DNA of 22,920 bases from a virus (IMGVR_UViG_3300044684_000437:1-22920); one strand, 5' to 3'. Positions 1 to 7,663 are shown, numbered from the stretch's first letter. The notes: generated by a model from the sequence alone, not told the origin. Numbers and translations: made by a program.

Positions 1-102
1 CTCCTCGGCGACGGAGGCGCCGGCACCGAGCTGGGCCGCGAGGCCCGGCCCGACGATGCCGCACGACACGTCGAGGAAGGAGTACGAGACGGGAGAGGTC
101 AT
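1..102 (-). CDS. Tail tube-like protein (DUF3277 type), 5' part only
   Basis: This is the first 34 codons of a gene that runs off the left edge. The N-terminus reads MTSPVSYSFLDVSCGIVGPG and continues with a Gly/Ala-rich GAGASVAEE stretch. This matches my memory of DUF3277 phage structural proteins, which form the tail tube and typically begin with a YSFLDV..T..GPGG pattern. An AAGGAA ribosome binding site lies about 8 bases before the ATG. It follows the DUF3383 sheath gene directly, which is the usual sheath-then-tube order in these myoviruses. Only the N-terminus is visible, so the assignment rests on a short pattern plus synteny. Confidence 0.72.
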   Translation of the reverse strand, partial: MTSPVSYSFLDVSCGIVGPGLAAQLGAGASVAEE

Positions 103-131
103 TTCTGGTTTCCTTCTGCGCCTTCGCGCGG

Positions 132-1622
132 TTACTGGTTCACGCCGATGAGGACGTTGGCGCTGTGGATCGCGCCCGCGAGCTTCGCGGCGATCTGGAA
201 GGGCGGGCACTTGCGCGCGGCGCGGTCGGCCTGCGACTGCGCGGCGATGCTGCCCGCGTAGACGTAGAAGCCCTTCGCCATGTAGTCGCCCTGCTTGAGC
301 TGGCCGAAGCCCTGCGCGGACCACACGCCCGGGGCGAGCAGGCCGTTGAGCACCGCCTGCGCGAGCACGCCCTCGATGGCGGCCTGCAGGATGCCGACGC
401 CCTGGTCCGTCTGCGGCACCTTCGTCGTCGAGGAGTACAGGACGTTGTAGATCGCGGTCTGGATCGCGAGGGCGAGCCAGTCGGTGCCCAGCACCACGTC
501 GGTGAAGGTGCCGTCGCACTGGACGCCCTGCTCCACGATCGAGGTGTTGTTGTCGTACTGGACGAAGACGTTGCAGTTCTTCTCCTCGACGCCCGCGGCC
601 TGCGAGGCGCTCAGGGCCTCGGACACGATGCCCGGCTCCTGCTTGAACTTCATGGTGATGACCGAGTTCGGCTGGCTGTAGTCGGTCGTCAGGATGCGGC
701 CCGCGTACGACATCGCCGCGTACGCGTCCTGCGAGGAGTACTGGCACGCGGCGCGCTGGTAGGCCGCGTCGCGCAGCAGGGCCGCCAGGCAGGTGTCGTT
801 GCCCGTGATGAGCGTGTTCGCGTCCTGCGTCGTCGCGAAGAGGCAGTGCTTGTTCGCGCTGCCCTGCACGTACGCGGCGGCGGCGATCTTGTCAGCGTCC
901 AACCCCGTGGGCAGCGCGACGCCGTACCACTGCTGGCCGAAACGGTCGTCGAAGACCGCGAGCGCCGCGCCGATCGTCTCAAGCGCGATGCCCGCGTACG
1001 TGTACGCGCCAGGGCTGGTGACGAGGCCCATCATCTGGCCCGAGATGTCCACGCCGGAGCCGGGGGCGGTCAGGAACGAGACCGCCCCGGGCGGCCCCGC
1101 GGTCGCGCTCTCGAACTCGAAGCGGCCGAGCGTCGCGTTCCACACGCACGTGACCGTGAGCGGCACGGCCGCGAGCGCCGCCGTGATGGTCGCGGCGACG
1201 GCGTTCAGGTTCGCGGCGAGGTGGAAGTCCAGGCCCACGATGTGGTGCACCGCGCCGCCGTCCTGGGCGAGCGTGAAGCCGCCGTTCACCACGGCGGTCC
1301 AGTTCGCCAGCGCCTGCTGGGCGGTGGTCAGGGGGCCGCAGCGCAGGCCGCCCTTCGTCGCCGCCTGCGCCCATCGCCCGATGCGAATCTGCGCGGGCTG
1401 CGGGCTTTGCCCGAACCAGCGCTGCGCGGCGAGGTACTCGGGCGCGTTCGTACCGAAGTCCGTCGCGACGGCGCTGAGCGTGGCGTAGGTGCGCATGCGC
1501 TCGACGGTGTCGATCACGTCGGAGTTGCCCAGGACGAGCATGTCCGACAGGGACTGCGACTGCGCGCCGGCGGGGCTGAGGTTGACCTGCGAGGACACCA
1601 CGCGGCTGATGGGGAGTTTCAT
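132..1622 (-). CDS. Tail sheath protein, DUF3383 family
   Basis: A 496-residue protein, a normal length for DUF3383 proteins, which serve as contractile tail sheath subunits in several myovirus groups. Family-typical stretches are visible: ITMKFKQEPGI near residue 325, a KNCNVFVQYDNN segment, GTDWLALAIQ followed by TKVPQTDQGV near 410, NGLLAPGVW, and a C-terminal KLAGAIHSANVLIGVNQ. The start MKLPISRVV follows AAGGAAATCGAC, a good ribosome binding site. The upstream gene is the tail terminator and the downstream gene a tube-like protein, so the context is a sheath/tube pair. The sheath implies a contractile tail. No frameshift or truncation is seen. Confidence 0.9.
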   Translation of the reverse strand: MKLPISRVVSSQVNLSPAGAQSQSLSDMLVLGNSDVIDTVERMRTYATLSAVATDFGTNAPEYLAAQRWFGQSPQPAQIRIGRWAQAATKGGLRCGPLTTAQQALANWTAVVNGGFTLAQDGGAVHHIVGLDFHLAANLNAVAATITAALAAVPLTVTCVWNATLGRFEFESATAGPPGAVSFLTAPGSGVDISGQMMGLVTSPGAYTYAGIALETIGAALAVFDDRFGQQWYGVALPTGLDADKIAAAAYVQGSANKHCLFATTQDANTLITGNDTCLAALLRDAAYQRAACQYSSQDAYAAMSYAGRILTTDYSQPNSVITMKFKQEPGIVSEALSASQAAGVEEKNCNVFVQYDNNTSIVEQGVQCDGTFTDVVLGTDWLALAIQTAIYNVLYSSTTKVPQTDQGVGILQAAIEGVLAQAVLNGLLAPGVWSAQGFGQLKQGDYMAKGFYVYAGSIAAQSQADRAARKCPPFQIAAKLAGAIHSANVLIGVNQ

Positions 1623-1635
1623 GTCGATTTCCTTT

Positions 1636-2286
1636 TCACGGGGAAGGGGGATTCACGTCGATGTCCGTCTTGTACTGCCCGTTGTCGAGCGAGCGCACGG
1701 ACGCGGATGCGAGGTTGAGGATGGGGTAGACGCGGAACACGCGGCGGCGGAACACGTACTTCTGGTCCCAGCGGTTGACCCACCGCTCCTTCACGAGCGC
1801 GGGCAGCCTGTACGCATCGCCGCGCGGGCCGATGAACTTGATGCCCTGGGCCTCCAGGGGCTCGCGGTTCTGCCTGACCTTGATCCCGTCCTCGAACACG
1901 CCCTGCAGCGCCTTCGCGTTCGGGCCGTAGAAGGAGACGAGGAGCTCCAGCTCCTCGTCCTGGCTCGAGACCGTCGCGCCCGCGTCATCGCCGTAGTAGT
2001 CGGGCGAGTGCTGCAGGTACGGGTCCCAGTCGCGCTTCGAGTTCTGGAACCCGAACGCGACCCAGTCGACCGTCGCGTCGGGCTGCGCCGGGGGGTCGAG
2101 CTGGTACCGCGGGCGCACCAGCACGTTGTGCAGGCTGTCGTCGAACCCGATGACGCCGCGGATGACGCCCTGGAAGAGGTCCTCGAGCTGCTCGCCTTCC
2201 AGCGGAGGCGGGTGCGGGGGCGGCGCCTCCGCGTCGGGCACCAGGTAGCCGCCCGTGCTGCTGTTGGGGGTCGGTATCGTCGCCAC
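1636..2286 (-). CDS. Tail terminator / neck protein (LIC_12616, gp12-like)
   Basis: A 216-residue protein starting at GTG, preceded by GAGGAGGAG. The N-terminus is Pro-rich (VPDAEAPPPHPPPLEGEQ). Next comes EDLFQGVIRGVIGFDDSLVRPRYQ-like sequence and a central DEELELLVSFYGPNAKAL segment. The C-terminal WDQKYVFRRRVFRVYPILNL segment resembles the LIC_12616 family of phage neck or tail-terminator proteins, which cap the tail tube at its head-proximal end. It sits between the head-closure gene and the sheath, where a tail terminator is expected. The family assignment is from remembered pattern plus position. A generic tail-completion protein is the alternative. Confidence 0.62.
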   Translation of the reverse strand: MATIPTPNSSTGGYLVPDAEAPPPHPPPLEGEQLEDLFQGVIRGVIGFDDSLHNVLVRPRYQLDPPAQPDATVDWVAFGFQNSKRDWDPYLQHSPDYYGDDAGATVSSQDEELELLVSFYGPNAKALQGVFEDGIKVRQNREPLEAQGIKFIGPRGDAYRLPALVKERWVNRWDQKYVFRRRVFRVYPILNLASASVRSLDNGQYKTDIDVNPPSP

Positions 2287-2299
2287 TCTGCTCCTCCTC

Positions 2300-2740
2300 T
2301 CACTGCGGCACGTCCGGCATCGTCGTGCTCTCGGCCCTGACCTCGTAAACGCCCGCCCCGTAGGTCGAGTAGGGGAGCACCTCCGTGACGATGTAGCAGG
2401 TGCCCTGCCACACGATGAGGTCCGGCTGGTGGGGCACGCCCAGGGGCGGCTGCGGCAGCGTCACCTGCGCGCCGCCGGAGACGACGGGCTCGATGACCGG
2501 GCCGTACAGCGGCATGGTGCCGAACCAGCGTATCCTGCGCGGGGCGCGTTGGCCGTCGGGCGTCCGCTCGAGGCCGTTGCCGTCGTCCTGCGTCACCACG
2601 CAGTCCACGCCGCGGAAGCGCTCGTACTGGACCGGGTCGCTGCGCCCGCGGCTGGTCACCCTGCCGCTGCGCCTGACAACGTCGCACGCGTCCGAGAGCA
2701 TCGGGTCGAAGAGGACGTCGGATACGTCGAGGTCCGGCAT
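2300..2740 (-). CDS. Head closure-like connector protein, unrecognised family
   Basis: A 146-residue protein with a beta-rich look and no membrane segment. It begins MPDLDVSDVLFDPMLSDACDV and has a short acidic/basic N-terminal part. A central hydrophobic VVSGGAQVTLPQPP stretch and a DLIVWQGTCYIVTEV segment follow. The latter resembles the DxI.w.G..Y.V pattern of head-completion or stopper proteins. An AAGGAAGTGAC ribosome binding site precedes the ATG and lies in the 3' end of the preceding gene, so the two are probably co-translated. Placement between a gp10-like neck protein and the tail terminator supports a head-closure role. That role is inferred from order rather than from a clear family signature. 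Confidence 0.5.
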   Translation of the reverse strand: MPDLDVSDVLFDPMLSDACDVVRRSGRVTSRGRSDPVQYERFRGVDCVVTQDDGNGLERTPDGQRAPRRIRWFGTMPLYGPVIEPVVSGGAQVTLPQPPLGVPHQPDLIVWQGTCYIVTEVLPYSTYGAGVYEVRAESTTMPDVPQ

Positions 2741-2741
2741 G

Positions 2742-3344
2742 TCACTTCCTTTCCTTGCGGCTGCGGATGACGTAGGTGATCGACTTGAGCATGTCGCCCG
2801 TGTCGATCAGGGGCGTCACGAAGTCCGTGCTGGGCGCGTAGCCCATCCGCCTGGACATCAGCTCGAGGCCCGGCCCCACGCGCCCCTTGCGCCTCCTCGC
2901 CCGCTGCCTCAGCGTCGAGTCGGCCAGCGGGGGCGGGATGCCCTGCTGGATGGTCTTCTGGATCGAGAGCTGCGCCGTGAGGCCGCACAGGTGCATCGCG
3001 CGCTCGACCGCCGACGCGCTCTGCTCGTTGAAGGCCACCGTCGCCGAGCGCCGCAGCTGGTTCGCGATCTTCTCCTGCACCGCGACGATGCCGGGGACCA
3101 TAAAGCGCCGGGGCGGGATTCCCGCCTCGGGCGCGCCGTTGTCGTGGATGTACGCGAGCGCGGCGTTCGTGATGTACTCGACGCCGTCCTCGTTGCGCAC
3201 GTCCGTGGTGCTCTCGGGCACGCCCACCAGCACCTCGACGTCGGCCAGTATCCTCAGCGCGTCGGCGAGGTCGCCCAGCCCCTGCGCTCCCCGCGGCGCC
3301 CGTATCGTGACGCCCGAGCCCCTGCGCGTGTAGCCGGTCGCCAT
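2742..3344 (-). CDS. HK97 gp10-like neck / virion morphogenesis protein
   Basis: A 200-residue protein. The core AYIHDNGAPEAGIPPRRFM (about residues 84-102) is the hallmark of HK97 gp10 and Mu-type virion morphogenesis proteins. The C-terminal part has PPLADSTLRQRARRR, then PLIDTGDMLKSITYVIR, also typical of this family, which acts at the head-tail junction and in tail completion. The start ATG lies 4 bases after the stop of the upstream adaptor gene. The ribosome binding site is weak, which suggests translational coupling. The family is recognised with fair confidence; the exact role in the neck is not resolved by sequence. Confidence 0.68.
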   Translation of the reverse strand: MATGYTRRGSGVTIRAPRGAQGLGDLADALRILADVEVLVGVPESTTDVRNEDGVEYITNAALAYIHDNGAPEAGIPPRRFMVPGIVAVQEKIANQLRRSATVAFNEQSASAVERAMHLCGLTAQLSIQKTIQQGIPPPLADSTLRQRARRRKGRVGPGLELMSRRMGYAPSTDFVTPLIDTGDMLKSITYVIRSRKERK

Positions 3345-3348
3345 CGGC

Positions 3349-3822
3349 TCACGGGTAGCTGGGCGGGAAGAGCGGCCCCGCCCACGGGTAGACCGCGCCC
3401 GCGCCGCACGACGGGCCGACCTGCACGGGGCCTGCGCCCACCATGCGCATCAGCTGCCAGTAGCGCATGCCGTACACCGTCATGTTCCAATGCCCCGCGC
3501 CGGGGTTCAAGATGTCCTGCAGGCTGCGCGTGTAGCTCACCTTGTCGACGGAGCCGGACGCGATGGGGCCGAGCACCTGGCCCGGGTTCTGCCCCTTGGC
3601 GGCCAGCTTCTGCGCCTCGCCCTCTATCGAGAGGTTGTGCGCGACGAAGAGCTGGGCTCCGTAGGGGGCCTTCGTGCCCCACCGCGGCCCGATGAACCCC
3701 TGCAGGCCCGCTTCGTTGCCCTGGGCGAGGTCAAGGTAAAACTGCACCTGCGCGTCGGGGTACTTCACCGCGTTCCCGAACTCGGGGAAGGCCGTGCGAA
3801 ACTGCTGGACGGTGACCGCCAT
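3349..3822 (-). CDS. Head-tail adaptor, DUF4054 family
   Basis: A 157-residue protein starting MAVTVQQFRTAFPEF, the characteristic F...FPEF opening of DUF4054 head-tail connector proteins, followed by YPDAQVQFYLDLA. It then has RWGTKAPYGAQLFVAHNL, the conserved segment in which a helix with Ala and His (AHNL) packs in this fold. The C-terminus is Gly/Pro-rich. AAGGAG lies 7 bases before the start. In DUF2184-capsid phages this adaptor normally lies just downstream of the capsid gene, as here, and docks on the portal. Length and neighbours fit the family. Confidence 0.82.
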   Translation of the reverse strand: MAVTVQQFRTAFPEFGNAVKYPDAQVQFYLDLAQGNEAGLQGFIGPRWGTKAPYGAQLFVAHNLSIEGEAQKLAAKGQNPGQVLGPIASGSVDKVSYTRSLQDILNPGAGHWNMTVYGMRYWQLMRMVGAGPVQVGPSCGAGAVYPWAGPLFPPSYP

Positions 3823-3849
3823 GTCGTTGCTCCTTCCCCGGCCGGGGCG

Positions 3850-4227
3850 TCAGTCGGCGTCGACGATCTCGACGCCGTTCGCGATGCTGTAGTCGTGTTC
3901 GGCGTGCGAGCGCGGCATGTCGACCGCGGAGCCAGCCTTGTACTCGACGATCTGGCTGCCCTGCTCGCCGAGCACCTGCAGCCTGAAGTCGCGCGGCACG
4001 CTGACGGTCACGAGCGGGTCGTGCTTCGGCTTCGCGGGCGCGTCCTGCCCCTCGATGTCGGCGAGGCGGCGGCGCCTGCCGGGGGCCGCGAGGTGCTCGT
4101 GCTCCTGCGTCACCGTGCCGGTCGGCTTCGCCTGCGCCGGATCGGCGCCGCGGGGGTCGGCGCCCGCCTTCGGGGGCTTCGCCGCGGTCGGCTTCTTCGC
4201 CGCCGGGCGCTCCTTGTTCGTTGCCAT
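3850..4227 (-). CDS. Small virion-region protein, function unknown
   Basis: A 125-residue protein in two parts. The first 60 residues are Lys/Pro/Ala-rich and look disordered. The C-terminal part reads VTVSVPRDFRLQVLGE, then YKAGSAVDMPRSHAEHDYS and NGVEIVDAD. Proteins with a V.RDF.L.....YKAG...MPR.HA.H pattern are common beside capsid genes in myoviruses. I know of no defined role for them; a minor capsid-associated or connector role is possible. An AGGAG lies 9 bases before the ATG. It is separated from the capsid gene by a perfect 12-bp hairpin, which may lower its expression relative to capsid. Confidence 0.7.
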   Translation of the reverse strand: MATNKERPAAKKPTAAKPPKAGADPRGADPAQAKPTGTVTQEHEHLAAPGRRRRLADIEGQDAPAKPKHDPLVTVSVPRDFRLQVLGEQGSQIVEYKAGSAVDMPRSHAEHDYSIANGVEIVDAD

Positions 4228-4251
4228 GTGTTCGATCTCCTGTGTTCGGAT

Positions 4252-4279
4252 CGGGAAAGGGGCGACCGCCCCTTTCCCG
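4252..4279 (-). terminator. Perfect 12-bp hairpin after the capsid gene
   Basis: CGGGAAAGGGGC at 4252-4263 pairs with GCCCCTTTCCCG at 4268-4279 around a 4-base loop. It lies 9 bases past the capsid stop. On the minus strand no T-run follows (next bases ATCCGAACACAGGAG), so it is not a textbook intrinsic terminator. It could be a partial terminator or a 3'-end block that stabilises capsid mRNA. Confidence 0.5.
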
Positions 4280-4288
4280 GAGGCGGCG

Positions 4289-5503
4289 TCAGATGCCGTC
4301 GCGGTAGCCGATAGTCTCGGGGTACACCACCTCGACCACGCCGAGGCGGCCGTAGTAGGTGCACTTGTGCCAGATGGACTCGTACTGGATCGGCGTGCGC
4401 GCCAGCGGGACCATCGGGAAGCGCACGAACTTCTCGAGCTGGGTGTAGACCACCATGCGGTCGTGCCCGTTCGCCGTGCCGATCGTGCCGCCCGCGCCGG
4501 CGCCCACCAGCCACTTGCACGGCTGGATGTCGAGCTCGCGGTTCGTGCTGGCCGTCACGATGTTGTTCTTCTTGATGTACTCCAGGATGGAGACGGCCGA
4601 GGACGAGCCTGCGAGCGCGACGAGGGTCGTGGACAGGTAGCCGAACTGCGCGGGCGGCAGCAGGATTTTCGAGGGCAGCACCGCGTAGCCGCTGGACGCC
4701 CACACGCTCTGCAGCACCTCGTTGAAGTCCGCGAGAATCTGCTGCGGGGTCTTGGTCGACCACGCCGTGCCGCCGCCGGGGTTGGCGACGTTGGTCACGT
4801 TGGTGACCAGCGCGTTGTTGACCAGGCCCGTCGCGGCGGAGCCGTTCACGAGCACCGAGGAGTCGCCGACGTAGACCATCTCGTCGGTGTCCATCGAGTG
4901 CTTGAGCTTGAGGGCCTCGTACTTCTGCTGGTCGACCGGGCGTCCCAGGCGCGCCGCGGCCTCGAGCTCGAACTGCGTGTACGCCAGCTCCAGGCCCCAG
5001 GGCGTCAGCGGGAAGGGCAGCTTGCCGATGTCCACGGACACGCCGCCGATCTGGTCGGAGGTCTTGCCGATCCACGCCTTGCCGTTGCGGATGCCGTTGC
5101 CCTGGCCCAGGTTGCCCGCCGAGCCGAAGGTCGACAGGGTGAACGAGGACACGTCGTCGGCCATCGAGACGTCGCCGCGCAGGTCGATGTCGCGCGACCA
5201 GGTGACGGCCGCCAGCGGCATGTGCAGCGTCTGGTCGAGGCGCTCGAGCTCGCCGACCATGAAGGCGCCCGTCGAGTCGTAGGTCAGCGTGCGCTGGCCG
5301 TTGGGCTCGAAGGTCGCCTGGTCGAACGTGGGGAACGTGCGCTGGACGTTCATGCCCAGGGACATGCCGCGCATGTCGCCGCGCTCGTTGATGATCGTCC
5401 GGGGGTCGACCAGCGCGTGGTCGTGGGTGCGGGCTCGCACCATCGCGCCCGCGGTCAGCGCGGCGGCGGCAGCGAGGCCGCCCAGGTAGATACGCTTTTT
5501 CAT
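4289..5503 (-). CDS. Major capsid protein, DUF2184 family, with an N-terminal leader
   Basis: A 404-residue protein from the ATG that follows GCAAGGAACCTAGCAAC; an upstream in-frame extension to 5575 overlaps the cement gene and lacks a good ribosome binding site. The body (RTFPTFDQATFEPNGQRTLT, AAVTWSRDIDLR, then WGLELAYTQFELEAAARLG and HSMDTDEMVYVGD) matches DUF2184 HK97-fold major capsid proteins, and the C-terminus (PIQYESIWHKCTYYGRLGVVEV) also fits. The first 22 residues (MKKRIYLGGLAAAAALTAGA) look like a signal peptide and are followed by RARTHDHA. A secreted capsid makes no sense, so I infer a removable leader, probably cut by the DUF2213 protease. The cement protein has a similar leader. 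Confidence 0.92.
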   Translation of the reverse strand: MKKRIYLGGLAAAAALTAGAMVRARTHDHALVDPRTIINERGDMRGMSLGMNVQRTFPTFDQATFEPNGQRTLTYDSTGAFMVGELERLDQTLHMPLAAVTWSRDIDLRGDVSMADDVSSFTLSTFGSAGNLGQGNGIRNGKAWIGKTSDQIGGVSVDIGKLPFPLTPWGLELAYTQFELEAAARLGRPVDQQKYEALKLKHSMDTDEMVYVGDSSVLVNGSAATGLVNNALVTNVTNVANPGGGTAWSTKTPQQILADFNEVLQSVWASSGYAVLPSKILLPPAQFGYLSTTLVALAGSSSAVSILEYIKKNNIVTASTNRELDIQPCKWLVGAGAGGTIGTANGHDRMVVYTQLEKFVRFPMVPLARTPIQYESIWHKCTYYGRLGVVEVVYPETIGYRDGI

Positions 5504-5540
5504 GTTGCTAGGTTCCTTGCGTTGCTGGTTGCGGGTGGGT

Positions 5541-6170
5541 TCAGGAGACGGACGGGAAGACCTCGATCTCGGCAACGTTGTTCGCGTCGCCGGGGCCGCG
5601 GTACTTCGCGTTCGCGATCTTCACGGTGTTGCCTGCGGAGGCCGCGGGCTCGAAGCCGCCGAGGACGTGCGAGCCGGCGGAGGCCGCGCACCACACGTAC
5701 ACATCGGAGTCGATGTTCAGGCCTGCGGCGCCCGCGCCGTTCACCTGCACGAGCATGCGGCCCGAGGTCAGCATGTCGTTGGGCACCGTCGTGACCGGGG
5801 CCGTCGCGTCCGTGAGCGCCTGCTGGCCGAACGCCCCTGCGCTCGAGCCGCCCTGCACGGGCCACGGGCGCACCAGGAGGCCCGCGACCGCGAGCGGCGT
5901 GCTGTCGCTCTGGTCCGCAGCCTTGAGCTGGCGCACGGTGTTGTTGCCCGCGTTGTAGACGAGGGCGACGCCGTAGGAGGCGGGCACCTGGCCGGCGGTC
6001 TGGTCGAGCATCACCGGGTAGACGCTCGCCGGATGGGTGCGGTTGACCGCGCCCGGGAAGCCCGCGGGCATCCGGTAGCCGTACGAGATGTCGTGCGTGC
6101 GGGCGCGGCGGGGGTCCATGGCGGCGGCCACCACCGTCAGGGCCGCCAGCGCGATGAGGGACTTTTTCAT
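5541..6170 (-). CDS. Capsid decoration / structural cement protein
   Basis: A 209-residue protein directly upstream of the capsid gene, the position of the cement (gp24-like) protein in DUF2184 phages. It begins MKKSLIALAALTVVAAAM, a signal-peptide-like leader, followed by PRRARTHDIS, echoing the capsid leader. The body is Ala/Gly/Val-rich and beta-prone (ASYGVALVYNAGNN, then SDSTPLAVAGLLVRPWPVQG and GRMLVQVNG) and ends with NNVAEIEVFPSVS. Cement proteins bind the outside of mature capsids and stabilise them. The start follows GCAAGGAACGTTCTC, whose first nine bases are identical to those of the capsid leader region. The cement call rests on pattern and position. Confidence 0.75.
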   Translation of the reverse strand: MKKSLIALAALTVVAAAMDPRRARTHDISYGYRMPAGFPGAVNRTHPASVYPVMLDQTAGQVPASYGVALVYNAGNNTVRQLKAADQSDSTPLAVAGLLVRPWPVQGGSSAGAFGQQALTDATAPVTTVPNDMLTSGRMLVQVNGAGAAGLNIDSDVYVWCAASAGSHVLGGFEPAASAGNTVKIANAKYRGPGDANNVAEIEVFPSVS

Positions 6171-6208
6171 GAGAACGTTCCTTGCGTTGGTTGGGTTTGC
6201 GGCTTGGC

Positions 6209-7006
6209 TCAGGCGTGCGCCGTCTGCTGCTGCCAGAACTTCCGGTTCGCGCTGTTGAGCGCCTGGATGCTGACGGGCATCTTTCCGCCCAGGCTATGCA
6301 CCTGGGGCACGTGGGCCGCGTCGAGCGTGGCCTTCGTGTTGTTCGCGGTCGCCTTGGCTGCAGCCGCGGCGTTGAAGAGGACAGCCGCGGCGGCGCAGTC
6401 CATGTCCGCCACCGAGGCGTCGCCGACGATCGCCGTGACCAGCGCCTTGTTGGCGTCGTCCTTGGCGAACTCGGCCAGCGCCTTCTTGCGGGCGCCGCAC
6501 ATCGCGTCGACCGTGAGCTGGCGCTGGGCGGCGGCGTCGAAGGTCGGCATCTGGAAGCCGGGCACGAGAATCTCGGCCTTGCTCGCCAGCTCCTGCCAGG
6601 ACGCGGCGAGCGCGGCGGAGTCCTCCGTCTTGCCCTGCTTCGCCCTGGCCTCGGCCTCGAGGCGCTTGCGCTCGGCCTCCTTCTCCTCGTCGGTCAGCGT
6701 CTCCTCGTCGTTGGTCTTCCTGCCGGACGACATGAACGAGCGCATGGACTCGCTGAGGGTCGTGACCGTGCCCGCGAGGGAATCGACGGTCGTCTCGAGC
6801 TTCGCGATGCGGTCGTCGTCCTCGTCCTTGTCCTTCGCCTTGGGCGCGGCGTCGTTGGTGAGGGCCGGCACGTGCACGTGGATGTGCGTGTCGCGCTCGT
6901 CGTCCTCGTCGGCCACCGAGACGCGGCGGCGGGAGGGCACCTCCTCGTAGTCGACGTCGTCGACGCGGATGCGGCGGCGGTCGCCGCCCTGGTTTGCTGC
7001 GGGCAT
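6209..7006 (-). CDS. Putative nested scaffold protein (internal in-frame start)
   Basis: Within the protease gene, Met214 (7006-7004) is preceded by AGGAG at 7013-7017 with a 6-base spacer. This is a better ribosome binding site than many real starts here. Initiation there would give a 265-residue protein made only of the charged, coiled-coil-like scaffold part without the DUF2213 domain. Phage lambda C/Nu3 is the known precedent for a scaffold nested in-frame in a protease gene. The frame, ribosome binding site and domain boundary all agree, but expression is inferred. Confidence 0.6.
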   Translation of the reverse strand: MPAANQGGDRRRIRVDDVDYEEVPSRRRVSVADEDDERDTHIHVHVPALTNDAAPKAKDKDEDDDRIAKLETTVDSLAGTVTTLSESMRSFMSSGRKTNDEETLTDEEKEAERKRLEAEARAKQGKTEDSAALAASWQELASKAEILVPGFQMPTFDAAAQRQLTVDAMCGARKKALAEFAKDDANKALVTAIVGDASVADMDCAAAAVLFNAAAAAKATANNTKATLDAAHVPQVHSLGGKMPVSIQALNSANRKFWQQQTAHA

Positions 7007-7645
7007 GTCATGCTCCTGTTGCTGGTTGGGGTCGTGGTCGCCGATTGCGCACCGCGGGCCGCAGCGACCTTTGTCGACCAGCGCGATGTGGTTTGCGATG
7101 ATTCGGGACTGCCTGCCCACGCCGGGGCGGACGGTCTCGTAGGTGGCGTCGTAGCCCGCGCTGACCTCGTTCTTGCGGTCCTGCGTGATCGCCTTGATGG
7201 CGTCGCGCCGGGTGATGATGAGGTCGGCGAGGAGGACGTCCTCGTCTCCGTCGCGGCCGGGGCGCGGGTTCACCGCGTAGCCCACCGCGAGCTCCTTGAA
7301 GTTGTCCGGCGTCACGCCCTCCGGGTAGAGGTGGCCGGGCGGGTGGCCGATCGTGACGGCGGCGCCGTAGAACGAGGCGACCGTCTCGGGGTCGAAGAGC
7401 TCGTCGGCGGTGCGCTGCACGTAGATGCGGTGGCTCCCGGGATCGGGCTGCACGGGCACCTCGCCGACGCCGTACAGCATCGTGCCGACGCGCGACACGG
7501 GCACGTCGTAGCAGACGAGGTTGCCGTTCTTCATCAGCTCGCGCCGAGGCCCCAGCCTCTCCACCGTGAGGATGGGGCGCTCGGGCGTCGGCGGCCCGCG
7601 GTCGTTCGTCTGCCAGCTGCGGTCCTGCGTGTGGGCTCGCTTCAT
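6209..7645 (-). CDS. Prohead protease (DUF2213) fused to scaffold
   Basis: A 478-residue protein. Residues 1-200 match DUF2213 prohead proteases: FYGAAVTIGHPPGHLYPE carries the likely catalytic His101, NEVSAGYDATYE carries Ser162, and IIANHIALVDKGRCG carries a third His (186). Residues 214-478 are charged and helical (about 265-330 Asp/Glu/Lys-rich, including KLETTVDSLAGTVTTLSES), as expected of a scaffold domain. The N-terminus MKRAHTQDRS resembles the RARTHD motif of capsid and cement. In this family the protease degrades scaffold and trims capsid during maturation. The gene lies between MuF and cement, as expected. An internal start is described separately. Confidence 0.87.
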   Translation of the reverse strand: MKRAHTQDRSWQTNDRGPPTPERPILTVERLGPRRELMKNGNLVCYDVPVSRVGTMLYGVGEVPVQPDPGSHRIYVQRTADELFDPETVASFYGAAVTIGHPPGHLYPEGVTPDNFKELAVGYAVNPRPGRDGDEDVLLADLIITRRDAIKAITQDRKNEVSAGYDATYETVRPGVGRQSRIIANHIALVDKGRCGPRCAIGDHDPNQQQEHDMPAANQGGDRRRIRVDDVDYEEVPSRRRVSVADEDDERDTHIHVHVPALTNDAAPKAKDKDEDDDRIAKLETTVDSLAGTVTTLSESMRSFMSSGRKTNDEETLTDEEKEAERKRLEAEARAKQGKTEDSAALAASWQELASKAEILVPGFQMPTFDAAAQRQLTVDAMCGARKKALAEFAKDDANKALVTAIVGDASVADMDCAAAAVLFNAAAAAKATANNTKATLDAAHVPQVHSLGGKMPVSIQALNSANRKFWQQQTAHA

Positions 7646-7663
7646 GAAGGCTCTCTCCTTGAT

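Noticed and set aside
165-6950. Other plus-strand open frames over the tail, capsid and protease genes
   Set aside because: All have Arg/Ala/His-biased, domain-free products and lack ribosome binding sites. They mirror the real minus-strand genes.
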